39,201 nucleotides of DNA from Mesotaenium endlicherianum. Lineage: Eukaryota; Streptophyta; Zygnematophyceae; Zygnematales; Mesotaeniaceae. The position numbers were made by a program, and so were the translations under genes. Every line of letters begins with the position of its first letter. Position 1 is the first letter of the stretch. The stretch covers positions 274,484-313,684 of the forward strand of contig WELA01003863.1 of the NCBI GenBank assembly GCA_009602735.1, written 5' to 3'. Shown here piece after piece: positions 1-11,700 of this stretch. Under the pieces are notes generated by a model. The model saw nothing but the letters and a program-made list of their open reading frames with translations, was not told the DNA's origin and did no database searches.

Positions 1-12
1 GGGGGGGGGGGG
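1..12. other. Poly-G run at left window edge
   Basis: Twelve G residues open the window, and a comparable G run (with one A) closes it at 39185-39201. The flanking sequence is a normal exon on the left. Runs of G at both contig ends more likely reflect assembly or sequencing termination at G homopolymers than biology, but a genuine G tract inside the intron that follows exon 9 cannot be excluded. Confidence 0.6.
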
Positions 13-23
13 TTTGATCTTAC

Positions 24-3000
24 AGTTGCAGACAACGGGGACGCCCACAGTGTTGTACTTGCCAGGCCTGTAGTACTGGTTGCAGTGACACCTGTAGCCC
101 TTAGGGTACCTCTTGTCGTTGAAGCACCGGGAGTTTGAGGGACACGTGGCATAGTGGCAAGGAGGGTAGGTTGCTGCGCAAGGACGCGGATCCGATAGCT
201 AGTGTCAACGTCAGAACGGTGCTCACCCTCAGGGCTGACGCACTTTGGGCGCAAGGAGCACATACATGAAAAGGCTCCAGCTGATGGCGGGTCACCATAA
301 AAATCAAAGAGCGCCTGTAGTTGTGATTGCCAACGATATGCGAGGCAAGCTCCAGGGGAGAAGTGACACTCATGAAAAGACAGCACTGGCCTCGCCCTGC
401 TGCCGCTGCTTGAGTGAGGACTTCGCGCGTCAGCATGCTTCCCTTGTGAACAGTCAACGTGAGCAAAGCAGTAGACTCTTTTTACTGTAGAATTGTGCAG
501 TGCTGGAGAGGTAAAGCAACTCACGGTTGCACTTGTAGGTGCTGGTGGAGAGGAAGCAGTTCTCGGTCTTCTTGCACACGCTGGTGGCCTTGTAGTTCCT
601 CGGCTTGCCGCTGGTGAACACCCGGATGCGGCCCTGCACCGCCGCGGCAACAGGGCTGTAGGCCCCCACGTAGTCGTTCACAATGTCAGCCAGCACGCGC
701 CCGGAGGCAAACACGGTCTCGGCCGCGCCCAGATCGGCGTAGCCGTCCCCGCCCTTGCCGGTGAAGTCATTGGTGACGACGTTGTAGAAGTCCGAGGGGT
801 TGATTGTTGTCAGGCAGTGGGTGCTGGGGTCCAGGAGCTTGGCGTCCAGCAGGCGCGAGCCGGCTGGCTGCGTGGGGTCGAAGGCATAGTAGATGCCCGA
901 CACCTGTCCGACCACCAACGCACGGCAGAATGGGATGCCAGCACGGTTACATGGGAACCACGAGCCATTAATTACGTCAGTAATCGCCCGACGGAGGGAG
1001 GCCTGGAGTCTCGGCGCGGGGCACTCGGCACTGGGCAGATTTTTGGCAACATGGATTTGCTAAGGAGTGGATACACTGCGGACGAGCCTCTGCATTCAAG
1101 ACAGGGATCTGATCTGATCTGATCTGGTCTGATCTGACCTGACCTGACCTGCATTGGAGAACTCGCCCGCTTCGTTCGTCTCCTGCGGTTCCTCGCTGAA
1201 AGCACGCGTATGAGCAGCAGTAAACATCGCACTACAAAGGGCAACAACTGGTGAGCTCTGTCCCAGCTGGTGCCACTGGGGAATGCGCTGCCCGCTTGTC
1301 CTCCCGTCTTTGTGACGCGGAGGTCCAAGATCGATGACAAGCTTGCGCGCATCCACTCATGCCTGCAGATGTTCAAAACCACACGCACGTGGACATGCAT
1401 GCAGACGCGCGTGGGCGTGCACACACACGCACGTGGGCGCAAACGCGGGACACGCACAGTGCGTGCGCATGTCATATCAGGACCACCCCCAACATTTGAG
1501 CCAGCTAATCCAGGGAGCGACGATAGGTCTAGACACACAGGCCTGAGGATGGAACTCGGCAAATGGTTCGTGCATGTACGGGGGTGCCTGCAACAGGTAC
1601 ATGCACCATCCAGGGTGCTGCCTGAGGCAGATACATACACCCTAGAGGCCTCTGACTGAGGCAGGGACATGCACCACCTACCTGCAGGAAGCCTCCGAAC
1701 TGGGCGCCGCTCTCCACAGACGTCCACTTGTCGGCAGAGAAGGCCAGAATCTTCAGCAGCCCGGCTCCCGAGATCTTCTTGATGGTCAGCACGTTGCCAA
1801 ATGGCAGCACCTCAATGACCTGGCAGAGAACGGCGAGGAGCAAGAGCAGTACAATGCGCATTAGATTTCCCACCGATCGTTAATGTCGCCGAGCAACCAA
1901 GCGTCGACAGACTGCCAGCACTCAAGGTCCAAGGACATTGCCTACCCACCACCGCCATTGTACAACCTGCTTGCCTACTCTTTATTCTATAAAATCCACT
2001 GGCAATCAGTGGCAGCCATGGACATACCTGCGCAATGGCAATGGTGAGGAATCATGGAAGGTATTGAAAGCAGCCGTGTGGGCGTACCTGCGCGATGGTG
2101 ATGTTGCCGGCGGCGATGGGCGTGCGGATGCCGCCGCCATTGGTGACGGCAATCTTGATGGCGCCGTACTGCTTCTCCAGCAGCGGGTTGCGGCCCACCT
2201 CCCACAGCAGGGCATCCTGCGTGTGCGCATACGCGCGTGTGTGAACAGAGACCGCCCCAGCTAGCTTGTCAGTCACCGACAGGGGTACGCCACTCGGGCA
2301 CACTAGCAAGCTCATTTGCACGAGACGCTTGCGACTGTGGATGGCTTGAGCCTCGGGGTGGCTCAAGGGCGCAATCACGACGGCAGGCAGCACGTGCGCA
2401 CGCGCATTAATGAGCATACTACTCTTCATTCTGAGACAAGTGTCCGTACTATATTACTGGCACCATTGCGCGCGGCTGGATGAAGGCACACAAGCAAGCG
2501 CACATCGATGCTCACAGCGCGTCGCACTGCCGGGCGCATGCCTCGTGTAGAACTGAGCACAGGCTCGCTTCTCCGCATGCGCAAGCGGCGCAAGTATCAG
2601 GAAGATCCAGAAGCGGTATCACACGACGTGCTTGCGTTGCAAGACAGGGGCAGGACAGGGGGGCAGGACAGGGGGGCGGAGGCAGCCGGGCCGGGGCCGG
2701 GGCTAGCACAGGGGCTGGGGCCGGGGGGGAGTAGAGTCCTTACAGTGATGAGGTCGCCGAGGTTGCTCTCCTTGGTGCGCGTGATAGTGCGCTCGCCGTC
2801 CAGGCGCACGGCGGAGGACCCGATGACGGTGGCCTTGTACACGTCGAGGGGCGCGGAGAACACGCTCACCAGGTCCTTCACCTCCTGCTTGCCCGCCACG
2901 GGGTTGGAGCTGTTCTTGCCGCCCAGCAGGATGGGCGCACCTGCGATGGTGAGCAGGTCACCGCTGTCGCTGAACGTGAGCGCCACGTTGCCCAGGTACC

Positions 3001-6000
3001 TGCCGCCGCCGCCCGGAATGCCGCCACAAACACCGCCCAGCACACCGCCAATTTACGTAATCTAACCAATAATTTAAAAGAGAAATGAAAAAAAAGAGAA
3101 CAAAAAACTAAAGATAAGTCAAAGAGAAAAACAAGATCGATACAATCATAAAACAGCAACATACAAGATAATGAAAGGTGCGCCTCCCTCCTGCAGGCTG
3201 CACCTCCAGGCCACAACAACAGGTGGTGCACCACCAGGGCTGAACTCAAAGCGTCACACTCTTCCTTACCTGGCACCAAAGTAGACCTGGAGATAGGGCA
3301 CCGTGGAGCCCCCGGGGAAGCTCTGGGGGGCCGGGTATGGGTACACTAGGCCGGGCGCAGGCACGTCGAAGGCGGTGGCGGGCTTGGCAGTGTCGAGCAC
3401 TGGTCCGTTGCCGTTGTAAAAAAAGGTGTGCGAATGGCCGCCAACAATCACATCGATTCCTGCAGGGGCGGGGAGTACGCCCGAATGGACACAGGGGGAA
3501 GGAGGGCAAACATTCGCAGAAGGGATGAGCCAAAACATCGATTGGGGAGGAAGCGCGATGACCTCCACCCGCGCAGGGCACGGGCTCTATGGTCATTCCC
3601 TACATTTGTTCAATTCATGCGGGCAGCGCTTCATACGCTGGCTGCACCCGCTTTGTTCTCACACACACGGAATATCGGACACACGAGGGTAGCCAGCTCT
3701 CCATCGCGTGTACGTGTAATCACCGCGTGTTCCTCCCTAACCCTACTGCAACATCGACACTGCAAGCCAGCGCACTCGCGCGGCTGGCAATGTAGACCGG
3801 CTCCTGGCACCCGCGCGGACGCCGCGCAGCCGCGTGCTATTACATGCTCTCGCCACTGTCATAGATGTGGTGCTTCAAAGTCAGAGCAAGAACTGAGCTG
3901 GTGTGGCTTCTCAGGAAGATGCTTCCGAGCCTGATGCATGCCTTCACTATCAGACAGCAGCAGCCGCCATGCAAGCATCGCTGGCAGAGCACTGCCAGGT
4001 GGAGTCTGTTGATCTGAGTTATGTGCTGCCCCCCCAGCCACCAGCAGCGCTCCCACACAATCAGGCATCTAATGCCGACACGCACTGCTGACAGTGCAGT
4101 ACGCTGCCAGCCGCCTGGGCCATGGGGTGGGAACTCCCCTCGAAAATCTGGGTGAAATAGCGCCCAGAATTCAGAGATTAAAAATAGCGCCCTGAAATCA
4201 AAATCTCAAAATTTCAACAGGGAATTAGCGCCCTTTAATCAAATAAATATGTCTCATTAGCAACCTGAAATCAATCCTGGGAAAATTAGTGACAGGATTC
4301 AAAATTTTAGGGGCCAGAATTCAAAAATCTGGAAAATTAACGCCAGTTTCCACCCCATGGCCTGGGCACCAGCCCCGCAGCCACTAGCAGCACCACAACA
4401 CTAGCATGCAAATAACCACAGCCAACACGCACCAACACGCGCCAACGCGTGCTGGCACCCATCGCTGGCAGTGCAGTGGCAGCTGGCGCCCACCTGGCAC
4501 CTCCTTGGCCACCAGCAGCTGTGCCATGAGATCATGCAGAGAGCAGTGCCCACCCTATATTGCCAGCTGTCAGTGCAGCTGGCAGCCCGTTAAAGTGCCA
4601 ACTGGCGGGGGCGCTCACCTGGCACCTCCTTTGCCACCAGCAGGTCACCGTCACTCTGGAAGCCCGCGTGGCCGAGCCCGATGATGATGTTCACGCCGGC
4701 AGCCTGGAGCTCCGAAACACACGCCTGCACCGACGACACCAGCGGCAGAAATTCGACGTCGGGGCCGGGGCTGGACGTCGTGAACGTCTCAGTGGTGGTC
4801 CAGCCCACCACACCCACCTTCACGGTGGCGCCACCTGGCAGCGCGAGGGTGAGCGTGACGGGCCCCGGCTTGATGACGCCGAAGAGGGGGCTGCTGGCCT
4901 TCGGCCGCACGTTGCAAGTTGCGACCGGGAACGTCAGGTTCTTGAGGTAGGCGGCCGTCACGTTGGGGCCGTAATCGAACTCGTGGTTGCCCAGCGTCTG
5001 CGCATCCATTCACACACAACATACACACACACAAAAGTGCAGCAGAGACAGAGATAAAGCTCCTGCTAGTACACACGTGATTTCGGGCGCCTCAGGCGTC
5101 GCTTTTGTTCCTCTCGACTCAACGCAGGGCGCCGCTTGCAATATCTCACATAGCTTCTGCTGCAGCCGCTTCCACGAGCTACAGTGAATTGAGCGAGTCC
5201 CAATTCAGAAATAGCAATGACAATCAAGGACATGAAACTGGGGCGGGCTCCTGAACAAAGTCAACGGGGAACGACTGGTCCGCCTGCCGCTGCCCGTGCC
5301 CCTGTCCCTGCAACTGCTAAGGCCCCTTGCGCGGCAGCCATCGCATGGCCCTGCCTTGGTTGGCTGGGAGGCAGCAAGTATAGGCGACATACGCAAACTG
5401 GACCAGCGCAGACTATAAAGCAGAACAATGTTCGCTGCCATTACGACCAAGCAGACGAACAAAACAAGCAGACAAACTTCCACGTAGATGTGAAGGTGCA
5501 TGGGCGCGCGTGCGTGCAGGGAAGACATTCATCCCGTACCATGACGTCAGTCTTGAGGTAGTTCTGGAAGGTGGAAGCTTCCGGGCCCTTGTAGAAGTAG
5601 CTGAAGGTGGTCCCCACGAACTGATCGCCCGCGTCCAGCAGGATCGTGGGGCCTGTAGCTCTGATCTCGTCCAGCTTGGTGGCCAGGCGGGCAAAGCCAC
5701 CGTAGCACAGATCTGCCGTAGATATGTCATGATCATGGATACAGGCACCGCTTGAGACAGCTTAGAGTGATGTTTCTCAGATTATCGACAATGGACGTGC
5801 AGTGCACGGGTGGCTAGCGACTTAAGGAGCACCTATAGGCGGGCTAAGTTCACTGCTTGACTCTTTGATGTTTTCATAAAGTGGTTTCTAAAAAGTATGA
5901 CATGTACAATCCAGCACAGCAGCCCCGACTGGGGAGCGTCTTTTGCATGATCATCAAAGTAAACTCGGCTCTCAACAATGGCAAAGCGCAGGCCGCGCCC

Positions 6001-6378
6001 TGGTACGATTCCAATCAGCCCGCTCATCGAGTCGATGCGGCAGTATCTTCATCGTTTTTGGATAGAGAAAGATATGCAATAGCTCAAGGCTCAAAGCGTT
6101 AGAGTGCTTGATTACACCAGTGCATGATAGCATCTTTGCACTGCAGCTACATGGCTAATAATAACAGCTAGAGGCTTCTGCAAGCACCTCAAAAGCGGAA
6201 GAGACTATAAATTACCGTCATTCTTCTGACAGAGATCTGCAAAGTTGGCGTCAGTGGGGAGCAAGCGTGAGTGAATATCGTTGTAATGAACAAGGTTGAA
6301 GCTCACGTCTGCTTTGACATTACCAGACAGCCATAGGATAGTCAGAGTAAACAAAGCAAGCTCCCGGTGGTACGCCAT
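24..6378 (-). CDS. Secreted 5'-nucleotidase (UshA/CD73-type metallophosphoesterase) with C-terminal EGF-like segment, 9 exons, 3' end missing
   Basis: The product should hydrolyse nucleoside 5'-phosphates outside the cell, using a two-metal centre. Exons, all minus strand with GT-AG borders and matching phases: 6378-6216, 5712-5540, 4997-4619, 3459-3270, 2999-2744, 2216-2088, 1819-1682, 903-525, 173-24, giving about 652 residues. Exon 1 starts with a hydrophobic signal peptide (MAYHRELALFTLTILWL) and the metal motif NDIHSR. Exon 2 has DAGDQF, exon 3 GNHEFD and GLGHAG, and exon 4 GGHSHTFF. The substrate-binding domain shows NGGGIRTP (exon 6), LPFGN (exon 7) and NDFTGKGGDGY (exon 8). All expected catalytic motifs are present. 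The end of exon 8 and exon 9 add a cysteine-rich EGF-like stretch (CHYATCPSNSRCF, then RCHCNQYY). A donor GTAAGA at 23-18 suggests another exon beyond the edge. Introns are 268-1159 bp. The start could lie elsewhere if an AG just upstream of the ATG is a real acceptor. The family call is firm; substrate preference is unknown. Confidence 0.93.
1106..1150. repeat. Pentanucleotide microsatellite (GATCT/GACCT)n in intron 7
   Basis: Nine 5-base units read GATCT x4, GGTCT, GATCT, GACCT x3. It lies inside intron 7 of the 5'-nucleotidase gene. The GATCT-to-GACCT drift along the array is typical of replication slippage plus point mutation. Confidence 0.9.
2025..2043 (-). repeat. Intronic copy of the exon 6 end and splice donor
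   Basis: This 19-base stretch repeats 2085-2103, the last codons of exon 6 and its donor, with two mismatches, 60 bases downstream in the gene's sense. It recreates GCGCAG|GTATGT. Using the copy instead of the true donor would read into an in-frame TGA between the two sites. Confidence 0.7.
2645..2735. repeat. G-rich imperfect tandem repeat in intron 5
   Basis: Units of about 13-14 bases built on GGGGCAGGACAGG, followed by GGGGCCGGGGCTAG-like units, fill the end of intron 5 next to the exon 5 splice donor. Strongly strand-asymmetric G content; potential G-quadruplex former. Confidence 0.75.
4120..4360. mobile_element. 241-bp MITE-like element in intron 3
   Basis: Terminal inverted repeats CCATGGGGTGGGAACT (left) and CCATGGGGTGGAAACT (right, reverse complement) differ at one base. 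The element is flanked by CCTGGG on both sides (4114-4119 and 4361-4366), a 6-bp target duplication that can also be read as 7 bp. The inside is AT-rich, unlike the surrounding GC-rich intron, and has no coding capacity. It contains repeated TAGCGCCC motifs and related AATTAG/AAAATCT words, some inverted, so it could fold. Length, TIRs, TSD and lack of ORF are the usual definition of a MITE. The superfamily is not assigned. Confidence 0.85.
4486..4518 (-). repeat. Intronic copy of the exon 3 end and splice donor
   Basis: Thirty-three bases match 4611-4643, the 3' end of exon 3 plus donor, with two mismatches. The copy sits 125 bases downstream in intron 3 and still carries a GCCAG|GTGGGC donor. 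It looks like a local duplication that captured the exon border. Confidence 0.75.
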
Positions 6379-6421
6379 AGCTTCCTGTAAATGAATTAAT
6401 GACTGTGGAAGCTGCTAGTGC

Positions 6422-6429
6422 ACTATATA
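6422..6429 (-). promoter_or_regulatory. Possible TATA-like element upstream of the 5'-nucleotidase gene
   Basis: On the minus strand the sequence CTATATAG lies about 45 bases before the proposed start codon at 6378. This would leave a very short 5' leader. It could also be chance AT-rich sequence, because an AG (TTTACAG) between it and the ATG might be a splice acceptor for an upstream non-coding exon. Confidence 0.25.
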
Positions 6430-7529
6430 GTTTCCGATGGTGCTTGTAGCTTCTATGAGCTTGGCCGCTGACAAGGCCAGGATCTGACAACAGGTTCTGG
6501 CGTCATATGAGAGGTCTTCAGTGAGGACTCCAGCATACATGCAGATGTCAGCACAAGCCAGAAATCATTTTTCTTCATTTCGCTCAGACGCGTTCCCCTT
6601 CACTGTTACTCCCTGCATCGATTTGGGCAATTCAATTGATTCCAATGGTTACGATCATTCCAAAAATCCAGCTCGGGGGAGGTGGCTAAAGCGGGCTGGA
6701 GGTAAAGCCCTGAGTTCATCAGAGTTCCAATCACCAGGAAGCTAACCTCGTATATCCGCAGCATCTCGGTTGCTCCAACCGACACTTCTTACGCCTGCTC
6801 ACATGGTTCCTACGTGATTCTTGCCACACTCTGCCATCGAATGTCGCTGCTGGCCGCTGCCACGTTTGAGTACAGCTAAAGACGCTAGACGACTGCTAGA
6901 CGAGTAGCAAAAGATGGTTGCGCCTGGTTGAATCAACGGAGCAGCAGGAAGCTACAAGTAGGAAGACACCTTCAAGCGTTGTGTACAGTTGTGAATACTT
7001 GTGAAGCAGGTTGAAGTGGGATGAAGCAAGCTGGAGCCTTGAGGAAGCATATTCCTTATCGCAATATCTGCGTCCTCGTCCTCATTACTCGAACCGACAT
7101 GAGGTCCCAATGTCGACTCCACTCAACGCCACTACCGACGGTTCGTGAGTCGTTAGTCGTGACACGAAACTCGTTACTCCCAGCCACTCCCAGCTCCTGG
7201 TCTCATTATTGACCACCATTTACCACGTTTACCACCCCATCTCTGTCTCTCTTTGCCCCGAGCTTTGACCCGGCCTCAACCAGGCCTCAACCACGTCGCG
7301 ACTTCTATCTCCCGGACGATGCGGAACACGTGGCGGAAGTCACGGCACCCTCGTACAAACGGTCAACTGCTGACCTACCCATAAATACTGCTGACGTGTA
7401 ATAAGTCAGTGCTGAATGTGAGGTGTGACCACAATTAAACCCCTCCCCAGCAATGGGTGGGGTATTTCCAGCCAGGTCACCGGTAAGGTCGACTCGCCAA
7501 GGCTTGGGCAAGGCCACATCGGCTGCTAC
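6430..7529. other. Intergenic region upstream of the 5'-nucleotidase gene, no recognised gene
   Basis: No convincing coding sequence was found on either strand. The stretch 7250-7529 is more GC-rich and contains a short direct repeat (GGCCTCAACCA, about 7274-7292), a TATA-like CCATAAATAC at about 7379, an ATG at 7453 and a GGTAAG donor-like sequence at 7482. This could be the start of a gene or an LTR cut by the retrotransposon whose end lies at 7530, but no downstream half was recognised. Confidence 0.4.
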
Positions 7530-8013
7530 TGTAGTGAAACAGATAGATAAAGTACTTAGTAAAACAAAATACTTTATCTATTCAAGACAAGGATCTTTGA
7601 ACACAAGTGGTAGCTTCATGAAAGTTAATATATTTCTGGATTTTGGCAAGCACAAGAGTGATTCTGGAATGTCTTTCTATGTTCTAGCTCTTGTTTATAT
7701 ACTTGCTACATAAATAATTTCTAGGAAGGTGTATGTTGATGTGTAGGCACCCAACACATCCCAAAACTTGCCACCTCTTTCTAGAATAATGTACACATGT
7801 CCTTTTGACCTAAAAATGGCACATTTGACTTTTGCCACATGGAGTTTTTCTAGGTCTTTCGTCTAACTTCGAAAATGCCTTGGAAGGTTCAAAGGACATG
7901 AACCAAGTTACTAGAGTACCTATTCACACTTGACTCCACACAATACTACTCCAAATATATTTGAAAACATTAGAAAATATGCAAACTAATATCTAATAAC
8001 TCAAATCACTACA
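7530..8013 (-). repeat. 3' LTR of chromovirus A
   Basis: 484 bp with terminal inverted repeats TGTAGTG/CACTACA. On the minus strand it carries a TATA box (TATATAAAC, near 7690) and, before it, an imperfect dyad near 7740. It lacks about 19 bp present in other copies. That segment lies between two short direct repeats (TTTCAAGAAGC), so it was probably lost by slippage. Confidence 0.95.
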
Positions 8014-8026
8014 TCACCCCCCCGAT
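8014..8026 (-). promoter_or_regulatory. Polypurine tract of chromovirus A
   Basis: On the minus strand, CGGGGGGGTGA immediately precedes the 3' LTR start TGTAGTG. Its position and purine content mark it as the plus-strand priming site for reverse transcription. Equivalent tracts lie at 17255-17268 (copy B) and 31582-31592 (copy C). Confidence 0.85.
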
Positions 8027-8781
8027 AGAAAAAGCGACGTCTCGGCGCGTCAAGTCAGGTCTTACACATGTGGAGCAAAGTAGTCAACAGTTTCAAGTCA
8101 GATGCCACACATGTGAAGAGGATTAGTCAAAGGCGCCAAGTTAGGTGCTACACATGTAAGGTAGACTAGGCAAGGTCGTAGGTGGTGTGACCTTATTGGC
8201 TAGCCTACTCCTTAATGATAAAGAAAATTGTACAAGTTGGCCCAGAACCTGCCACAAATTCAAAAATTCATAGCGGCCACTGAACTGCTCCAAATCTAAA
8301 AATTTGAGTGCCAGACGGACCGCGTCGGAGAATTCTACTCGGTCACCAAACTTGAGAGCATTCTAATTTCTGGAGTGTCGTTGAGAGCTGAGAGAGTAGG
8401 CACTCCTCCAAACCTGTGCAGAAACTTCTGAAAATCATGAGTCCTTTTCTACTTCTCCAAAATCTGCAAATTAAGTCTCAAAATGGGCGCTGTAAGATGT
8501 TCTACCAGAATTTTGAGTTTCAGAGCATTCCAAGTTCAAGGGAGGGCACAATGTCAAAAGGCATATTCTGCCCTACCAATGCCAGCAGCCTGACCCCCTT
8601 CTACTTAGAGCAGCATATCTCTCTCATCAGAGCTCCAAATTGAGCAAACTTGAACTCTAAATGACCGGCTACTCATGGACTACAGCCACATGAATTTTCA
8701 GAATTTATTATGCAGAGACCTATCACCAGTAGCAGTTTTAGTTTTCATCCAGAAACTGCAAGAAGAGAAGAGTGTCTAATG
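8027..8781 (-). other. 3' untranslated region of chromovirus A
   Basis: About 755 bp between the pol stop codon and the polypurine tract, with no ORF of note on the element's coding strand. It is conserved nearly base for base at 16500-17268 and 30824-31592, so it belongs to the element rather than to the insertion site. It includes the 43-bp triple repeat at the LTR-proximal end. Confidence 0.85.
8064..8157 (-). repeat. Three 43-bp spaced repeats before the polypurine tract (copy A)
   Basis: The motif ACATGTGT followed by a CTGACTTG-like word occurs three times at a 43-bp spacing (ACACATGT at 8064, 8107, 8150 on the plus strand). The same triple is present in copies B and C. It is non-coding and lies between the pol stop and the LTR. 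Confidence 0.85.
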
Positions 8782-11700
8782 TCAATTTTTCCTCTTTCTT
8801 GTTCTTGCAGGCTGCATCCAAGGGGTCTTCTGCTGCTTCTTGATGGTGGCAGGCTGCCTCCCTGAAGTCTTTGGGCTTCTAGTAGAGAGACTTGGGGCTG
8901 GTCCAAGATGGGGGTTGGCGGCATGGAAGCGCTTCAACTTTCTCTGAACTTTGTCAAGGTAGTGCGCCGCCACCCAACTATTCTCCGAATCTGGATATCC
9001 TTTCCACTTGATCAAGTATTGCTGCTGTCTCCTGAAATTTCTCATAGCCACTATGTCTTCCACTTCGTACTCCAAATGATCATCCACTATTGTTGGGGCT
9101 GGTGGGGTTGTCACACGTCCTGGGAACTTGTTGTCGGGTTGCACATATGGCTTGAAGAGGGAAGCGTGGAATACGGGGTCGATGTGCATAGTCTGGGGAA
9201 GTTCTAGCTTGAAAGCAACGGGGTTGACTTGCTGGATAATCTTGAAGGGTCCCAAATACTTGGGAGAGAACTTGCTGCCGGCAGGCCTGTTGTTCAGGGA
9301 AATGTTCTTGGATGATAGTAACACGTTGTCACCCACTCTGTACGTAATTTCTCTTCTGGATCTGTTCGCCACTCTTGCTTGAGCATCTTGCGCGTGTTGT
9401 AGAGCTTTCTTCGCTGCTGTAAGGGCTGCTTCTAATGTCTCCATAAAATCTGTGGCTGCAGGTACTTCATCATGGCCAGCCGTGAAGCTCAGTGGCGTGG
9501 TCGGATGGAAGCCATAGTTGAGGAAGAATGGGGACTCTTGGGTAGAGGCCTGCGTAGTGTTGTTGTAGGCAAACTCGAGGGGGGTCAAGTACATGTCCCA
9601 GTCTTGCTCGAGGGTAGACACGTAGGCCTTTAGAGAGGTCTTTAGGGTACGATTCATACGCTCGGTTTGCCCATCTGATTGTGGGTGGTAGGCAGTAGAC
9701 ATATCCAGCGATGTACCCAAGTTCTTGAAGAGATTTTTCCAGAAATGGCTTGTGAATCTTGGATCTCTATCTGACACAATTCTTGATGGTAGTCCATGGA
9801 GTCGGAAGATGTTGTCAAAGATGAGTCTTGCAAGTTGTGGTGCTGTAGCCTTAGTCGTCGTGGGAATAAAATGAGCCATCTTGGTAAGTCTGTCCACCGC
9901 CGTGAGTATTGCATTATGGCCTCGAGGTGTCACGGGCAAGTCCACGATAAGGTCCATTGAGATGTCCGTCCATTGTCTTTCGGGGATTGGTAGTGGTTGG
10001 AGGAGTCCTCCCGCCTTTTGCGATGATGGCTTGATTCTTTGGCATGTGTCACAGCTCCTGCAGTACTCCTTGACTTGCTTAGACATGCCTGGCCAACAAT
10101 AAGTCCTAGCTAGAACGCCCGTGGTCCTTAGGATTCCAAAGTGTCCTCCAAGAGGGTTGTCGTGTGCTTCTCGTAGAAGCAAGAGCCGGAGGTCTAAGTC
10201 ATTAGGAACACATCTCTGGCCCGTGTCTTGCCTCACCCAATAATTGCCTTCTTGCTTCTTGCATGGGTCCAAGGCTGCTTCTCCGTTCTTGTAGTAAGGG
10301 TCTCTTTCATAGGCGGCTGAAAATCGAGCTTCCAGATCTGTCTTCGGGGATGTCATCACGGCGTTTAATTGCAGTCTTGAGAGGAGGGGGTCAGCCGGGT
10401 TTGTCTTGCCGGGCTGGTACTGAATCGTGATGTTGTATTGTTGCAAGTATCCGCTCCATCTTGCTTGTCTTCTTGAGAGATACGGCTGCGTCTGGAGGTG
10501 CTTTAACGCCTCGTGGTCCGTGGTGACCAGTACTTTGCGTCCTTCAACGTAGCAGCGCCAAACCTTCAAGGCATGTACAATCGCCAATGCCTCTCGCTCC
10601 GTGGTTGTATAATTTTGCTCGGCTGGATTTAGCTTCCTTGACTCGTAGGCGATGGGCTGCAGTCCCTTGCCTTGGTCTTGAAGCAGGATTGCTCCTATTG
10701 CATAGGAAGATGCATCGGTGATGACGTGGAAGGGCCAATCTGGGTTTGGACTTGGGAGTGTGAGCACCGGGGATGTGGTCAATCTTCGCTTTAACTCTTG
10801 AAATGCCTCTTCCTCTTTCTCGGTCCATGTATATAGCCTGTCCTTCTTGAGTAGATCTGTCAGGGGGGCTGCTATGTGCGAGAAGCCTTGGATGAATTTT
10901 CTGTACCAATTGGCAAATCCCAAGAATGACTGGAGTTCTTTCTTGGTCGTGGGGGTTGGCCATTCCTCCACCACCGTGGTCTTCTTGGGGTCCATCTTGA
11001 TGCCATCAGCAGTCACGTGGAGACCTAGGAACTCCACTTCTTGTTTGGCAAACTCGCACTTTGACTCCTTCGCAAATAGCTTGTTTTGCTTCAATACTTC
11101 AAGGACTTCTTTCAAGTGTCTCGCATGCTCTTCAAGGGTCTTGCTGTAGATAAGGATGTCATCGATGAATACCACCACAAATCTGTCCAACATGGGCTGA
11201 AATATGGTGTTCATCATAGTCATGAAAGTTGCTGGCGCGTTGGTGAGTCCAAATGGCAGGACCATGAACTCAAAATGTCCATATCTTGTCCTGAATGCCG
11301 TCTTCTCTATGTCCGGTTCTGCGATGCGAATCTGGTGGTAGCCGCTCCGTAAGTCAATCTTCGTGAAGTACTTGGCTCCAACCAGCCGGTCCATGAGCTC
11401 ATCCATGCGCGGCAGCGGGTATCGATTCTTGATGGTGATCTTGTTGAGGGCGCGATAGTCCACACACATCCTCAAGGTACCATCTTTCTTCTTGACAAAT
11501 AGCACCGGGGCTCCAAATGGCGACTTGCTAGGTCGAATGAAGCCATGCTCCAGTAGCTCCTTGATTTGCTTCTTGACTTCGTCTAGCTCCGTGTATGACA
11601 TTTTGAACGTAGGCCGAGAGATGGGCTTGCTTCCGGGCTCCAACTCTATCTTGTGGTCTACGAATCTTTTGGGGGGTAGGCCCTTGGGCAATTCCGGGGA

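Noticed and set aside
972..1727. 251-codon minus-strand frame
   Set aside because: Lies mostly in intron 7 and the repeat array; it passes through microsatellite sequence and matches nothing.
4560..5057. 165-codon plus-strand frame over exon 3 of the 5'-nucleotidase gene
   Set aside because: Antisense of an exon whose minus-strand reading has clear catalytic motifs.
7453..7529. First exon of a host gene disrupted by element A
   Set aside because: TATA-like, ATG and donor-like signals are weak, and no continuation was recognised beyond the element.
8064..8157. CRISPR-like array
   Set aside because: Only three imperfect repeats inside a eukaryotic retrotransposon, with spacers conserved between copies.
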